A stretch of DNA of 64,000 nt from Anaerocolumna sp. AGMB13025 (GTDB lineage Bacteria > Bacillota > Clostridia > Lachnospirales > Lachnospiraceae). The DNA is taken from positions 923,001-987,000 of the forward strand of contig NZ_CP121445.1 of assembly GCF_029689925.1 (NCBI RefSeq), read 5' to 3'. Shown here one piece after another: positions 44,829-54,000 of the stretch. Position numbers and translations under genes: made by a program. The notes under the pieces were generated by a model that worked only from the letters and a program-made list of their open reading frames with translations, did not search any database and had not been told where the DNA came from. Position 1 is the stretch's first letter, and each line of letters starts with the position of its first letter.

Positions 44829-46219
44829 GGTTTACCTTCTTTGGTATTATAATTATATGTTTTTAGTTCTGGTAAAAAGCGGTATAATTCATCAGTAAAA
44901 TCTTCTTTAATTTTAACTTTATCAGAAAGTGTTAATTTATAATATCGTTCAAGCGTTCTAATGGAGCGATGTCTCATTAATTCTTTTAGTTTTAATATTT
45001 TCGTATTCATGTGTTGAACATGAAAAACGGCAAATCCATGGCGAAATCTATGGCTAAGGTTATGAATCTTTTTTTCCTTATCAACAGCTATGTCTGCTTT
45101 TATAAATATCTCTCTTAGGGTGCTTGACCACATACGCTGCGAAAGTTTTTTACCTTGTGAATTTAAAAAAACATAATAATTCATATCTTCATATTTAGAT
45201 GCACTTCTAACCCTGTCAGCTTTAGCGTGATGATAGTAATTGACTTTCTTTGTTTTCCTGTATTTGAGATGGTATTTTTCTATGTAGGAGTTTATTAATT
45301 CAAAAAGTTCACGAGGAACAATTACAACTTGATAACTGTCTTGATATGATTTAAGCTGATATTCACCCACATCGTGAACTTTCATGCAGGTTTTAGCCTT
45401 TTGGTAATTTTCATCGGATACACGGTTTCTTATATAAGCATATGTAATGTAGTTTACTCCATGTTCAGTTTCTACTTCTTTAACTACTAAATCATCAGCT
45501 GTTAAGCCTAAGACTTCGCCAATTCTTAAGCCAGTTTCAAACATTAAGCGTACAATGCATTCTTCAAGTAAGGAGTATTCACTTCTGATTATATTAATAA
45601 TTCTTGACATTTCTTCAGTGTTGATATATGCAGGGACTTCATCTAATAGCTCATCATGCTTTTTAATTCTGTTTTTATAAGGAATAGTTTTATGCGTATA
45701 TTCATCACTAAGTGTATGTTCAATAGTTTTATATTTATCTAATTCTAAAAGTTTAGAGGTAGTTTTATCACAATATTTTTCGGCATATATTCTGCAGCTT
45801 GATAAATAGGAGGAAATGGTTTCTGAATTTCTTTCTGTAGTCAACTGTAAAGACAGTTGTCTTCCTTTTAGTGATTTACCTTGTAGGAAATTAATAAAGT
45901 TATTAATATCTGAACTTTTAAAATCACTGATTTCCGTGTTGATTATGTATGAGAAGATGAATAATAATTTTAGTCCATGTAAGTTTTTTTCTTTTGAATT
46001 ATAGGCTTGTTCTGATAAGTCTATATTTAAGAGTTTAAATACATCTTTAATAATACACATATTCATATCATAAAGAATAAAGTATGTTTTGTTATCGATT
46101 TTCTTGATAACCGTTTTATATCGTACTTTTTCTTCATTTATAAGTGTATTGTTATGGTCAAAGATTCTTCTTAAATAAAACGTGTTTCCATTTTTCTTTT
46201 GTTCAATTACTGCTATCAC
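44825..46219 (-). CDS. Tyrosine recombinase 1 of the trio (TnpA-like)
   Basis: 464 residues, with the full catalytic set: Arg232 (ETGLRIGEVLGL), His390 and Arg393 (LSHRFRHGFA), His417 (LMRHRSIRTLERYY) and Tyr426. A SAM-like core-binding domain (about 75-150) precedes the catalytic domain. GTG 46219 has GGAGAG eight bases upstream. First gene of the four-gene operon, starting 184 bp inside the right inverted repeat, so its promoter lies at the element's right end. It has the most canonical active site of the three and is probably a main strand-exchange enzyme; division of labour is inference. Confidence 0.88.
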   Translation of the reverse strand: MIAVIEQKKNGNTFYLRRIFDHNNTLINEEKVRYKTVIKKIDNKTYFILYDMNMCIIKDVFKLLNIDLSEQAYNSKEKNLHGLKLLFIFSYIINTEISDFKSSDINNFINFLQGKSLKGRQLSLQLTTERNSETISSYLSSCRIYAEKYCDKTTSKLLELDKYKTIEHTLSDEYTHKTIPYKNRIKKHDELLDEVPAYINTEEMSRIINIIRSEYSLLEECIVRLMFETGLRIGEVLGLTADDLVVKEVETEHGVNYITYAYIRNRVSDENYQKAKTCMKVHDVGEYQLKSYQDSYQVVIVPRELFELINSYIEKYHLKYRKTKKVNYYHHAKADRVRSASKYEDMNYYVFLNSQGKKLSQRMWSSTLREIFIKADIAVDKEKKIHNLSHRFRHGFAVFHVQHMNTKILKLKELMRHRSIRTLERYYKLTLSDKVKIKEDFTDELYRFLPELKTYNYNTKEGKP

Positions 46220-46403
46220 GATGATATCTCTCCAATCCTATGATTAACTCATAATAGCACATAGCAGTACTGTTGTACACTTTTATTTTTGGGATATGCA
46301 GTTAAATGCATTTATAACATGAGATAGAAATTTATTTCTGTTCATAATAGCTTTTATTACGAAAAGGTGTTATAATGTAGAAATAATAATGGATTTAATG
46401 GTG

Positions 46404-46429
46404 TTGTACATATTTGAAATGTGTCATAC
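46404..46429. repeat. Right terminal inverted repeat of the element
   Basis: Reverse complement begins GTATGACACATTTCAAATAT and matches the left arm (35384-35409) at 21 of 26 positions. TATAAT at 46371-46376 could be the -10 of an outward-facing promoter, but no good -35 is seen. The minus-strand operon promoter must lie in 46220-46403. Confidence 0.85.
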
Positions 46430-46435
46430 ATCTGC
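46430..46435. repeat. Right core of the element (attR), ATCTGC
   Basis: Same hexamer as at 35378-35383; the host nadE frame resumes directly after it with GAG GAC TTA TGG. Confidence 0.8.
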
Positions 46436-47851
46436 GAGGACTTATGGGTACCGCTCCCGCCAAGTGTAAACCATGCCATGGCCGGGGCAACACTGATTTT
46501 AAATCCCTCTGCCAGTGATGAAACCACTGGAAAAGATATTTACCGCAGAGATTTAGTAAAGATGCAGTCGGCGAAATTAGTGTGTGGTTATATCTATGCC
46601 GATTCCGGGGAAGGTGAATCCACAACGGATTTAGTATTTGCCGGGCATAATCTTATTACAGAGAATGGTGTCCTGCTAAAACAGTCAAAACGCTTTGAAA
46701 ATGAAATGATATATTCCGAACTGGATGTCCAGAAGTTAATGAATGAGCGTAGAAGAATGAGTACTTTTACGCCGACCTCTTTTCAGGAATATGAGATAAT
46801 AGAATACAGCTATTCCTTTGCCGGACTTCCAGATACTGAATTAACCCGGTTTATCGATAAAGCACCTTTTGTACCTGGTGTAAAAGCAGACAGGGACAGG
46901 CGGTGTGAAGAGATAATTAATATCCAGGCTTTTGGATTAAAGAAGAGACTGGAACATACCGGCAGCCAGTGTGCAGTCATAGCCATCTCCGGAGGACTTG
47001 ATTCCACCCTTGCATTACTGGTTACCTGTAAAGCCTTCGATTTGCTACATCTGGACAGAAAGGGAATACGAAGCGTTACCATGCCTTGTTTTGGTACAAC
47101 GGACCGTACGTATCAGAATGCCCTTGCTTTAGCGGGACATCTTGGTACTACCTTAATGGAAATTCCAATTCAGGATGCAGTACTGCAGCATTTTAAAGAT
47201 ATTGGCCATGATAAGGACAATCATGATGTAATCTATGAGAATTCCCAAGCCAGGGAAAGAACCCAGATTATTATGGATTTATCCAATAAATATAATGGAC
47301 TGGTTATCGGTACCGGAGATATGTCAGAGCTGGCACTGGGCTGGGCTACTTATAATGGGGATCATATGTCCATGTACGGAGTGAATTCTTCCGTGCCAAA
47401 GACCTTAGTGCGTTATTTGGTATCTTATTTTGCGGAAACCGCAGAAGTGGAATCCTTAAAACATGTGTTGTTGGATATCCTTGATACGCCGGTAAGTCCA
47501 GAGCTGCTGCCGCCGGTAGAGGGAGTTATATCCCAGAAGACAGAAGATATTGTAGGTCCTTATGAGTTACATGATTTTTATATGTTTTATATTTTACGGT
47601 ACGGTTTTACCCCTGATAAGATATACCGGCTGGCGGTTATAGCCTTTCAAGACTGTTATGATAAAGAAACTATCCTAAAATGGCTCAAGGTATTTTACCT
47701 CCGGTTCTTCTCCCAGCAGTTTAAACGGTCCTGCCTTCCGGATGGACCTAAGGTTGGTTCGGTTGCCGTATCGCCAAGGGGAGATTTGCGTATGCCAAGT
47801 GATGCCAGTGCGGCACTCTGGCTTATGGACCTTGAGAATATCAATTGCTGA
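46436..47851 (+). pseudogene. nadE: 3' part of the host NAD synthetase gene, separated by the element
   Basis: 472 codons including the stop, continuing the host enzyme from the residue after the catalytic cysteine (EDLWVPLPPSVNHAMAG). It contains the rest of the glutaminase domain and the whole synthetase domain with SGGLDST, ENSQARERTQI and GTGDMSELALGW, so the lesion is only the insertion. 34874-35383 plus this segment give one 641-residue frame. A GTG at 46421, supplied by the element end, could in theory start an N-terminally truncated protein (SYICEDLW...) with an intact ammonia-dependent synthetase domain, but I see no ribosome site for it. Confidence 0.93.
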
Positions 47852-48021
47852 GGTTTGATCCATAGCGATCAGCAGGTAATGACGAAACGATGCAGTTTTT
47901 AGAAGTGTATCATTCCATCATATATAGAGGTACATTGTTGGAGTTTCGTAATTATTAGCTATAAAGAATACAATGAGATGAGTTTTTATATACTTGAAAC
48001 TTAAACTACAGGGGGATAAAA

Positions 48022-48894
48022 ATGGCTTTAAGAATTATTACAGATTCCGCTTCCGATGTGCCCAAGTGGCTGGCAGAGAAGTACAAGCTCCATGTTATAC
48101 CTACGCCGGTTGTTATTAATGAAATAGACTACTTTGACGGTGAAACTATAATGCCGGAAAAGTTTTATGATATACTCAGATCTGGAATGGAGGTAAAGAC
48201 ATATCATATTAATGCCTTTATGTTCCATAAGAATTTTGAAGCCTATGCAAAGAATGGTGATGAAGTAATCTATATCTGTTTTTCCACCGGAATCGCCGGA
48301 ACTTTTAATGCTGCCAACCTTGCAAAAACAGAACTTCTGGAAGAATATCCGGATTTTGACCTGACTATAATCGATTCCAAATGTGCATCCCTTGGATTTG
48401 GTCTGGTAGTAGAAAAAGCCCTAAAAATGGTAGAGGCAGGATTACCAAAACAGACGATAATTGAAGCAATTCAGTTTTACTGCGATAACATGGAACATAT
48501 TTTCACCGTAGAGACCCTGGAATATCTTTATAAAGGCGGAAGACTCAGCAGGACCTCTGCGATTGCCGGAGGACTTCTTGATATTAAACCTATTATAGAA
48601 ATTAATGAGGACGGGGCCCTGGTTGCCATAGAAAAGGTCAGGGGACGCATGAAATCCCTAAAGCGTCTGGTAGATATCGCAGGAGAACGAGGTGTGGATT
48701 TAGAGAATCAAACCATAGGTCTTGTCCATGGTGATGATATACAGACCCTGAATACGGTAAAAGAAATGATGATTGAAAAGTACGGCTGCAGGAACTTTAT
48801 TGAAAGCTATGTAGGCTGTGCAATCGGAGCCCACACAGGTCCTGGAATTATTGGAGTTATATTTTTAAGTGACAGATCACCTTATATCATCTAA
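48022..48894 (+). CDS. DegV-family fatty-acid-binding protein
   Basis: 290 residues. DegV fold in two halves: IITDSASDVP at the start, FSTGIAGTFNAANLA (ligand loop, residues about 94-108), DSKCASLGFG, the segment ETLEYLYKGGRLS near residue 170 and a C-terminal GAHTGPGIIGV. Proteins of this family (FakB in staphylococci) present fatty acids to the kinase FakA; whether this copy does so is not shown. GGGGG lies seven bases before the ATG. It stands alone between the interrupted nadE and a bidirectional terminator. Confidence 0.92.
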   Translation: MALRIITDSASDVPKWLAEKYKLHVIPTPVVINEIDYFDGETIMPEKFYDILRSGMEVKTYHINAFMFHKNFEAYAKNGDEVIYICFSTGIAGTFNAANLAKTELLEEYPDFDLTIIDSKCASLGFGLVVEKALKMVEAGLPKQTIIEAIQFYCDNMEHIFTVETLEYLYKGGRLSRTSAIAGGLLDIKPIIEINEDGALVAIEKVRGRMKSLKRLVDIAGERGVDLENQTIGLVHGDDIQTLNTVKEMMIEKYGCRNFIESYVGCAIGAHTGPGIIGVIFLSDRSPYII

Positions 48895-48926
48895 GGGCAG
48901 GTACGATAATAAGATATCCTATAATA

Positions 48927-48965
48927 AGCCTCCTCATAATCCATACTGGATTATGTAAGGAGGCT
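48927..48965. terminator. Bidirectional terminator
   Basis: AGCCTCCT / AGGAGGCT with an inner ATAATCC / GGATTAT stem, between the convergent DegV gene and the gene at 49024. Confidence 0.75.
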
Positions 48966-49023
48966 GTTATTATGTATTAATGCAGAGAATGTATCCGCAA
49001 GACTACGGGTACCTATGTTTAAA

Positions 49024-49494
49024 TTACTGATCTTTTTCATCCTCTTCTTCTGGTACGGTTGCCTTGGCAAGTGTTGCTTTAATGGCATCTAACAGTAAAG
49101 TCTGGGTATATTTACTATCATCGGATATTACGATGGAATCAATATCAACTCCGTTGATTAACTGCTCAGCAATATCATTTAAGGATGGTTCAACCAGTGG
49201 GAACATGGTGGTGATTGTGTCATCGATGTTGACAATGCGTACGGAATTAATATGATCTTTATCCAGTACAACTTCCAAATTCAGCGCTGTGTCGTTTAAT
49301 ACGAGGGTTGAATTGTATACTCCGGGTGTATATTGGGTTCCTGTCATAGTTGCTGTCGAATCATCCTTCTTGTTTAAAAACATAATGACCAGAAGAACTA
49401 CCAGCAATATTCCCAGTCCTGCAAATAGTGCCGTATATATAATTTCCTTTAAGTGAATAACAACGATTTTTGTTTTTGACAAATTTTGCACCAT
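49024..49494 (-). CDS. Membrane-anchored FMN-bind-like domain protein
   Basis: 156 residues. One membrane helix (about 18-42) is followed by an extracytoplasmic domain. Its pattern, YTPGVYNSTL, then a strand LNLEVVLDKDHINSVRIVN, a helix-loop part and a final SKYTQTLLLDAIKATLAKA, follows the FMN_bind fold (small domains accepting covalent FMN on a Thr). The usual SGATxTS segment is here SDDSKYTQT, so the FMN-accepting site looks degenerate and the cofactor may be absent. The acidic tail EEEDEKDQ is unusual. AGGAAAGG precedes the ATG on the minus strand. Function unknown. Confidence 0.5.
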   Translation of the reverse strand: MVQNLSKTKIVVIHLKEIIYTALFAGLGILLVVLLVIMFLNKKDDSTATMTGTQYTPGVYNSTLVLNDTALNLEVVLDKDHINSVRIVNIDDTITTMFPLVEPSLNDIAEQLINGVDIDSIVISDDSKYTQTLLLDAIKATLAKATVPEEEDEKDQ

Positions 49495-49700
49495 GCCTTT
49501 CCTGGTAAAGGTTCACTTTTCTTAAACGAATCCATGCGATGGAAAACTCTTGTGAACGTACCAATTTCAGTTTATTATGTGTGGATTTTTTAAAGACCCT
49601 CTGGTCTGTATAAGGAAATTCACACACTAACCTCCAAATAAATACTTTATATATCTTATTAGCTTTTTATTGATTTTATGATAATTATTTTAAAGGGGGC

Positions 49701-49911
49701 GGCAGTATTCTGGTATGCTTGTAATTTTTTTGTAGGGAAAGAACCCTCATGACACTAGAAACTTGATGAACTGCTTAAAGCAGTAGTAAAAGAGTAAAAC
49801 TCGCTTACGCTCAGACAGTTACTCTTTTACTACTTGGCGCAGTTCATCAAGTTTAAGTGTCATGGGGTTCTTTCCAATACAAAAAAATTACAAGCATACC
49901 AGAATACTGCC
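49701..49911. repeat. 211-bp nearly perfect inverted repeat
   Basis: Arms of about 95 bp. The first 34 bp (starting GGCAGTATTCTGG) are identical to the reverse complement of the end, and the rest differs at only a few places. The short loop contains CTCGCTTACGCTC. No ORF of note. As DNA it could form a cruciform; as RNA a very long hairpin. No clear target duplication flanks it. Confidence 0.95.
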
Positions 49912-50168
49912 TTAGTCTTTGGAGAAAACTTTATTTCTCTATTTGCAGTGGACGATGTATCTTAAGCTTACAAGTTAGGCTTCATTATGATATAATGGGG
50001 ATGGTGTTAAAGTTGATTTCATGAAATAAATATAGTATGAAAATATATATTATGTAACGCTTTGTTAGATAATAGCATCTATGTTGAACGTATGTTCTGC
50101 AAGTGATATATAGGTTATAGGACAGGTACTTAGCCGAAGATTATTTGAGTTTTGAAAGGAATGATTTC

Positions 50169-50560
50169 ATGGAAATGTCAGAGAAAAATCATCAATATAT
50201 TGCCATGTTAACTGATATTTTTGATATATCCTCTGACATAAAGGTAATGATGGTTCTGTATTTTTCCCTTTCGAATGGCTTGATGGCTCTCCAAGACTTT
50301 TTTATAACACAAAGGCTTATACCGCTGGTATTAGATTTGAATATGCAGTTAAAACAAAGGTTTCAATGCTTCACCCCGAATGGCAATTAAGAGAGAAAGA
50401 CCAAAATGCAGTAAACTATATGGAAGAAAAATTGAAAGCCGAAAAAATACTTAAGGAAGATATTTATAAATGGTTTTGGAGCTACAATCCGTATTGGTAC
50501 AAAAAAGGATATGATGAGTTTTTCAGACCAACGATAGCTTATCCAATGCAATCTAAATGA
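50169..50560 (+). pseudogene. Frameshifted gene remnant between the two long inverted repeats
   Basis: ATG 50169 with AAAGGA upstream opens a frame (EMSEKNHQYIAMLTDIFD). Credible protein then continues in another frame, open from 50237 to 50560 (FFPFEWLDGSPRLFYNTKAY, later YKWFWSYNPYWYKKGYD). A frameshift somewhere in 50237-50390 is needed to join them. No family recognised. The rest of 49912-50733 holds nothing except a (GATAAA)n-like run at 50699-50722. Confidence 0.45.
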
Positions 50561-50733
50561 AGTAACGAATAGCAAAATACCAAGTAAAGTTAGTTTGTTG
50601 TCTTTATTTATTGGTAACTTAAAAGGAAAGAAAAAATTGAATCCCTCTTTTTATCATCATATTCTATTACCAAGTATATTATCTGACGGAGACCATAATA
50701 AAGATAAAGATAAAGATAAAAACAAAATACATA

Positions 50734-51006
50734 GATAAAATCAGCTTCGCAAACGAAACCTGAAAGTATTGGTGCTGTTATGTTTTCTATGCGCTTTATT
50801 CTGAGCCTGCAAATTCACTTATGTATTTTATATGTGGTTCAGAATGAAAAGACACATTGTTTGACGAGCAAAGCGAGGAGTTTGTGGCTTTTCATTCTTG
50901 CTTTACCGCATATAAAATACATTAGTGAATTCAGGCGAAGAATCCTAAGCATAGAAAACATAACAGCACCAATACTTTCCTCACAGCCTGAAAAGCTGAT
51001 TTTATC
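50734..51006. repeat. 273-bp inverted repeat directly before addB
   Basis: Outer arms begin GATAAAATCAGCTT; long blocks such as AAAGTATTGGTGCTGTTATG and ATGTATTTTATATG recur in reverse complement, with a less similar stretch between. The loop contains GACGAGCAAAGCGAGGAG. The right arm ends 22 bp before the addB ribosome site, so the hairpin would lie in its leader if transcription starts upstream. Confidence 0.93.
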
Positions 51007-51043
51007 AATAATTCTCAATACTCTAAAAGGAGGAGACTAAAAC

Positions 51044-54000
51044 ATGTCATTGCAACTAGTTCTAGGAAGGTCCGGTTCGGGCAAATCCTATCAGTTATAT
51101 AAAGAAATCATAGAGAAATCCATACAGAATGACAATACCAATTACTTTGTTATCGTTCCGGAACAGTTTACCCTCCAGACTCAGAAAGACATCGTAATGA
51201 TGCACCCTTACGGGGGAACCATGAACATTGATATATTAAGCTTTATGCGGCTTGCTTACCGAATCTTTGATGAAGTGGGGGGGAATGATAAGCCGGTTCT
51301 GGAAGATACGGGAAAAACGATGGTGCTGCGAAAAATCGTGGCCAGAAAGAGAAAAGAACTGGAATTATTTAACCATGACGTGCAAAAGCGGGGATTTATC
51401 GATGAGTTAAAGTCATTGATTTCTGAAATCTATCAGTACAGTATCAGTATACCGATGCTTGAACATATGGCAGCAGAGATGAAGGGTAAGCCGCTGCTTA
51501 AGAGTAAATTACATGATATTATCATAATTTACAGGGCATTTAAGGAGTATCTGGACCAGAAGTTCATTACAGCGGAAGAGATTCTTGACGTGCTTTGCGG
51601 GGTAATTGAGGAATCTGCATTGATTAGGGATAGTATTATTTGTCTGGACGGGTTTACCGGATTTACACCTGCCCAGTATAAATTATTGACTCTTTTGATG
51701 AAAAAGGCAAAAAAGGTCCTGATAACCGTCACCATTGACCGGAAAGAGTTTTATGTACCGGATGAAGAATTTCAGTTATTCCATCTAAGTAAGAAAACTA
51801 TTAAAAAGCTGACAGATATTGCATATGAGGAAAAGATACGGGTGGAGAACCCCCTGTTTACCGAAGAACTTACCTCTGGTAATATTTCAGAGAATAACCA
51901 AGAGAAAAACCCGGATAGTATCCTAGGGGGAAAAAGAGAGAATAACCAAGAGAAAAGCCCAGATAGTATCCTAGGGAAAAAAACAGAGAATAACCAAGAG
52001 AAAAGCCTAGAAAATATCCAAGCTAAAAAATCAGAGAATATCCAGGGGGAAAAACCAGAAAAAATTCATGGGAATATCGAAGTGATTATCCCCTATCGAT
52101 ACCGAAACAGTAAAGCCTTGGCAGCTTTGGAAGCTAACATCTTCCGTTACCCCATAAAACCTTTTAAGGGAGATCAGGATAATATAAGTATCCATGGGGC
52201 CAGGGATGTCAGAGGGGAGGTTTCCTTTGTCTTACAGGAAATCAAGAAGCTGATACGGGAAGGTAATTACAGATATCAGGATATTGCGGTAGTGACCGGT
52301 GATATCGCTTCTTATGGCAGGGAACTTGGCAGGGAGTTTGATAAGAACCGGATTCCCTGTTTTATTGATAATAAAAGGGACATCCTTTCCAATCCCTTTG
52401 TAGAAATGGTACGGTCGGCTCTTGATATTATCCAGAATAATTTTGATTATGAAAGTGTATTCCGGTATCTTAGGTGCGGCTTGTCAAACATCGCCAGAGA
52501 AGATGCGGATATATTAGAGAATTATGTAATTGCCCTTGGAATACGGGGGCATAATAAGTGGCAGACTGATTGGGTCAGAACCTTTAGAGGACAAAGAGAA
52601 GGTGAGCTTACCAGAATTAATGAAGTCAGACAGGCATTTCTAGCAGAATTAAATCCGTTATATGAAGTCCTTTCGGATAAGACAAAGAACGTGAAAGAAT
52701 ACACGAAAGCCATTTACGAGTTCGGGGTGAATATGGAGGCTGCAGGTAAACTAGAGGAATTCACGACACAGTTTAATGAAGAGAATCTTTTGGAAATGGC
52801 CAGAGAATATGAACAGATATACGGAATTGTTATGGACCTGTATGAGAAATTGGCTGAACTCTTAGGAGACGAAGTTATTTCTTTAAAAGAGTACATAGAA
52901 GTGCTGGAAGCGGGGTTTGCAGAAGCAAAAGTAGGGCTGATTCCCCCGGGACTTGACCAGGTTATGGTAGGTGATATCGAACGTACCAGGTTAAAAGATA
53001 TTAAAGCCTTATTTTTTGTGGGAGTTAATGACGGCATTATTCCAAAAAATGCAGGCAGTGGAGGGATTTTAACGGATATGGAGAGGCAGTTTATCTCTGA
53101 CAATGAGGTGGAGATGGCTCCGACGAAACGGCAGGCCGCTTATACAGAGAAGTTTTACCTGTACTTAAATATGACAAAACCCCAGGAAAGGTTATATATC
53201 AGTTACAGCAGGCTTGATGGGGATGGCAAAGCAATCAGACCCTCCTATATTATTGAAACCATAAGAAAGCTGTTTCCTGACTTAAAGCCTGTTGAGGTGG
53301 ATTCTGACAAAGAAGATTTGTCACAGATATTAGGTGCTGACGGAGGACTTTCTTACTTAATCGAAGGTCTTAGAACGTATCCCTTTCAGGATACCACCGA
53401 TACCTGGAAGGAATTATTTAGTTTCTATTGTTCTAAGGAGGAATATACGCCTCTGTTAAAGGGACTTGTAGAGGCAGCCTTTTATGTGAATAAAGAACAA
53501 GGCTTATCAAAGCGGATTGCTAGAGAATTGTACGGGGATTCCTTAAATGGAAGTGTGACCCGGTTTGAAAAATATGCAGCCTGTGCCTTTGCCCATTATA
53601 TCAGCTATGGACTTGAATTAAACGAAAGAGCAGAATATCGGCTGGCAGTGCCGGACATCGGTAATCTGTTTCATAACGCCATAGAACTGTTTTCTAGAAA
53701 AATGGAAGAAAGCGAATATAACTGGCATACCATTCCAGAGGAACTTAGGGAGGAATGGGCAGGCCAGTGTGTAAGGGAAGCTGCAAAAGGCTATGGAAAT
53801 GATGTGTTTAGCAGTACCAAGCGGTACCAGTACCTGGTAAAACGGGTGGAGCGGATTACCAAACGAACCCTCTGGGCGTTGTGTGAGCAGATCAAAAAAG
53901 GAGATTTTGAACCGGTAGGCTTTGAGATGTTCTTCTCCGGAGAACAGGAACTTAACAGCTTAAAAATTGACTTAAGTGAGGAAGACTATATCAGACTTAT

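Larger units (their letters stand above)
35378..46435. mobile_element. 11-kb integrated element with tyrosine-recombinase trio, inserted in nadE
   Basis: Both junctions carry the hexamer ATCTGC (35378-35383 and 46430-46435). Inside it lie 26-bp inverted ends agreeing at 21 positions. Removing one core plus everything between (11,052 bp) restores an uninterrupted nadE frame. Cargo from left to right: a complete nadE, an R-x4-H protein, a gene remnant, a SEC-C protein and a small gene with a palindromic operator; then, on the minus strand, a TnpC-like gene and three recombinase genes. The plan matches Tn554-type and recombinase-in-trio elements (known families); the replacement of its target gene is, to my knowledge, not a described feature of them. 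The element is visibly more AT-rich than its flanks. Confidence 0.92.

Noticed and set aside
49361..49627. 88-residue minus-strand ORF over the promoter of the FMN-bind-like gene
   Set aside because: No ribosome site; overlaps the better-supported gene in another frame.
50780..51040. 86-residue ORF before addB
   Set aside because: It lies inside the 273-bp inverted repeat and its sequence is explained by the two arms.
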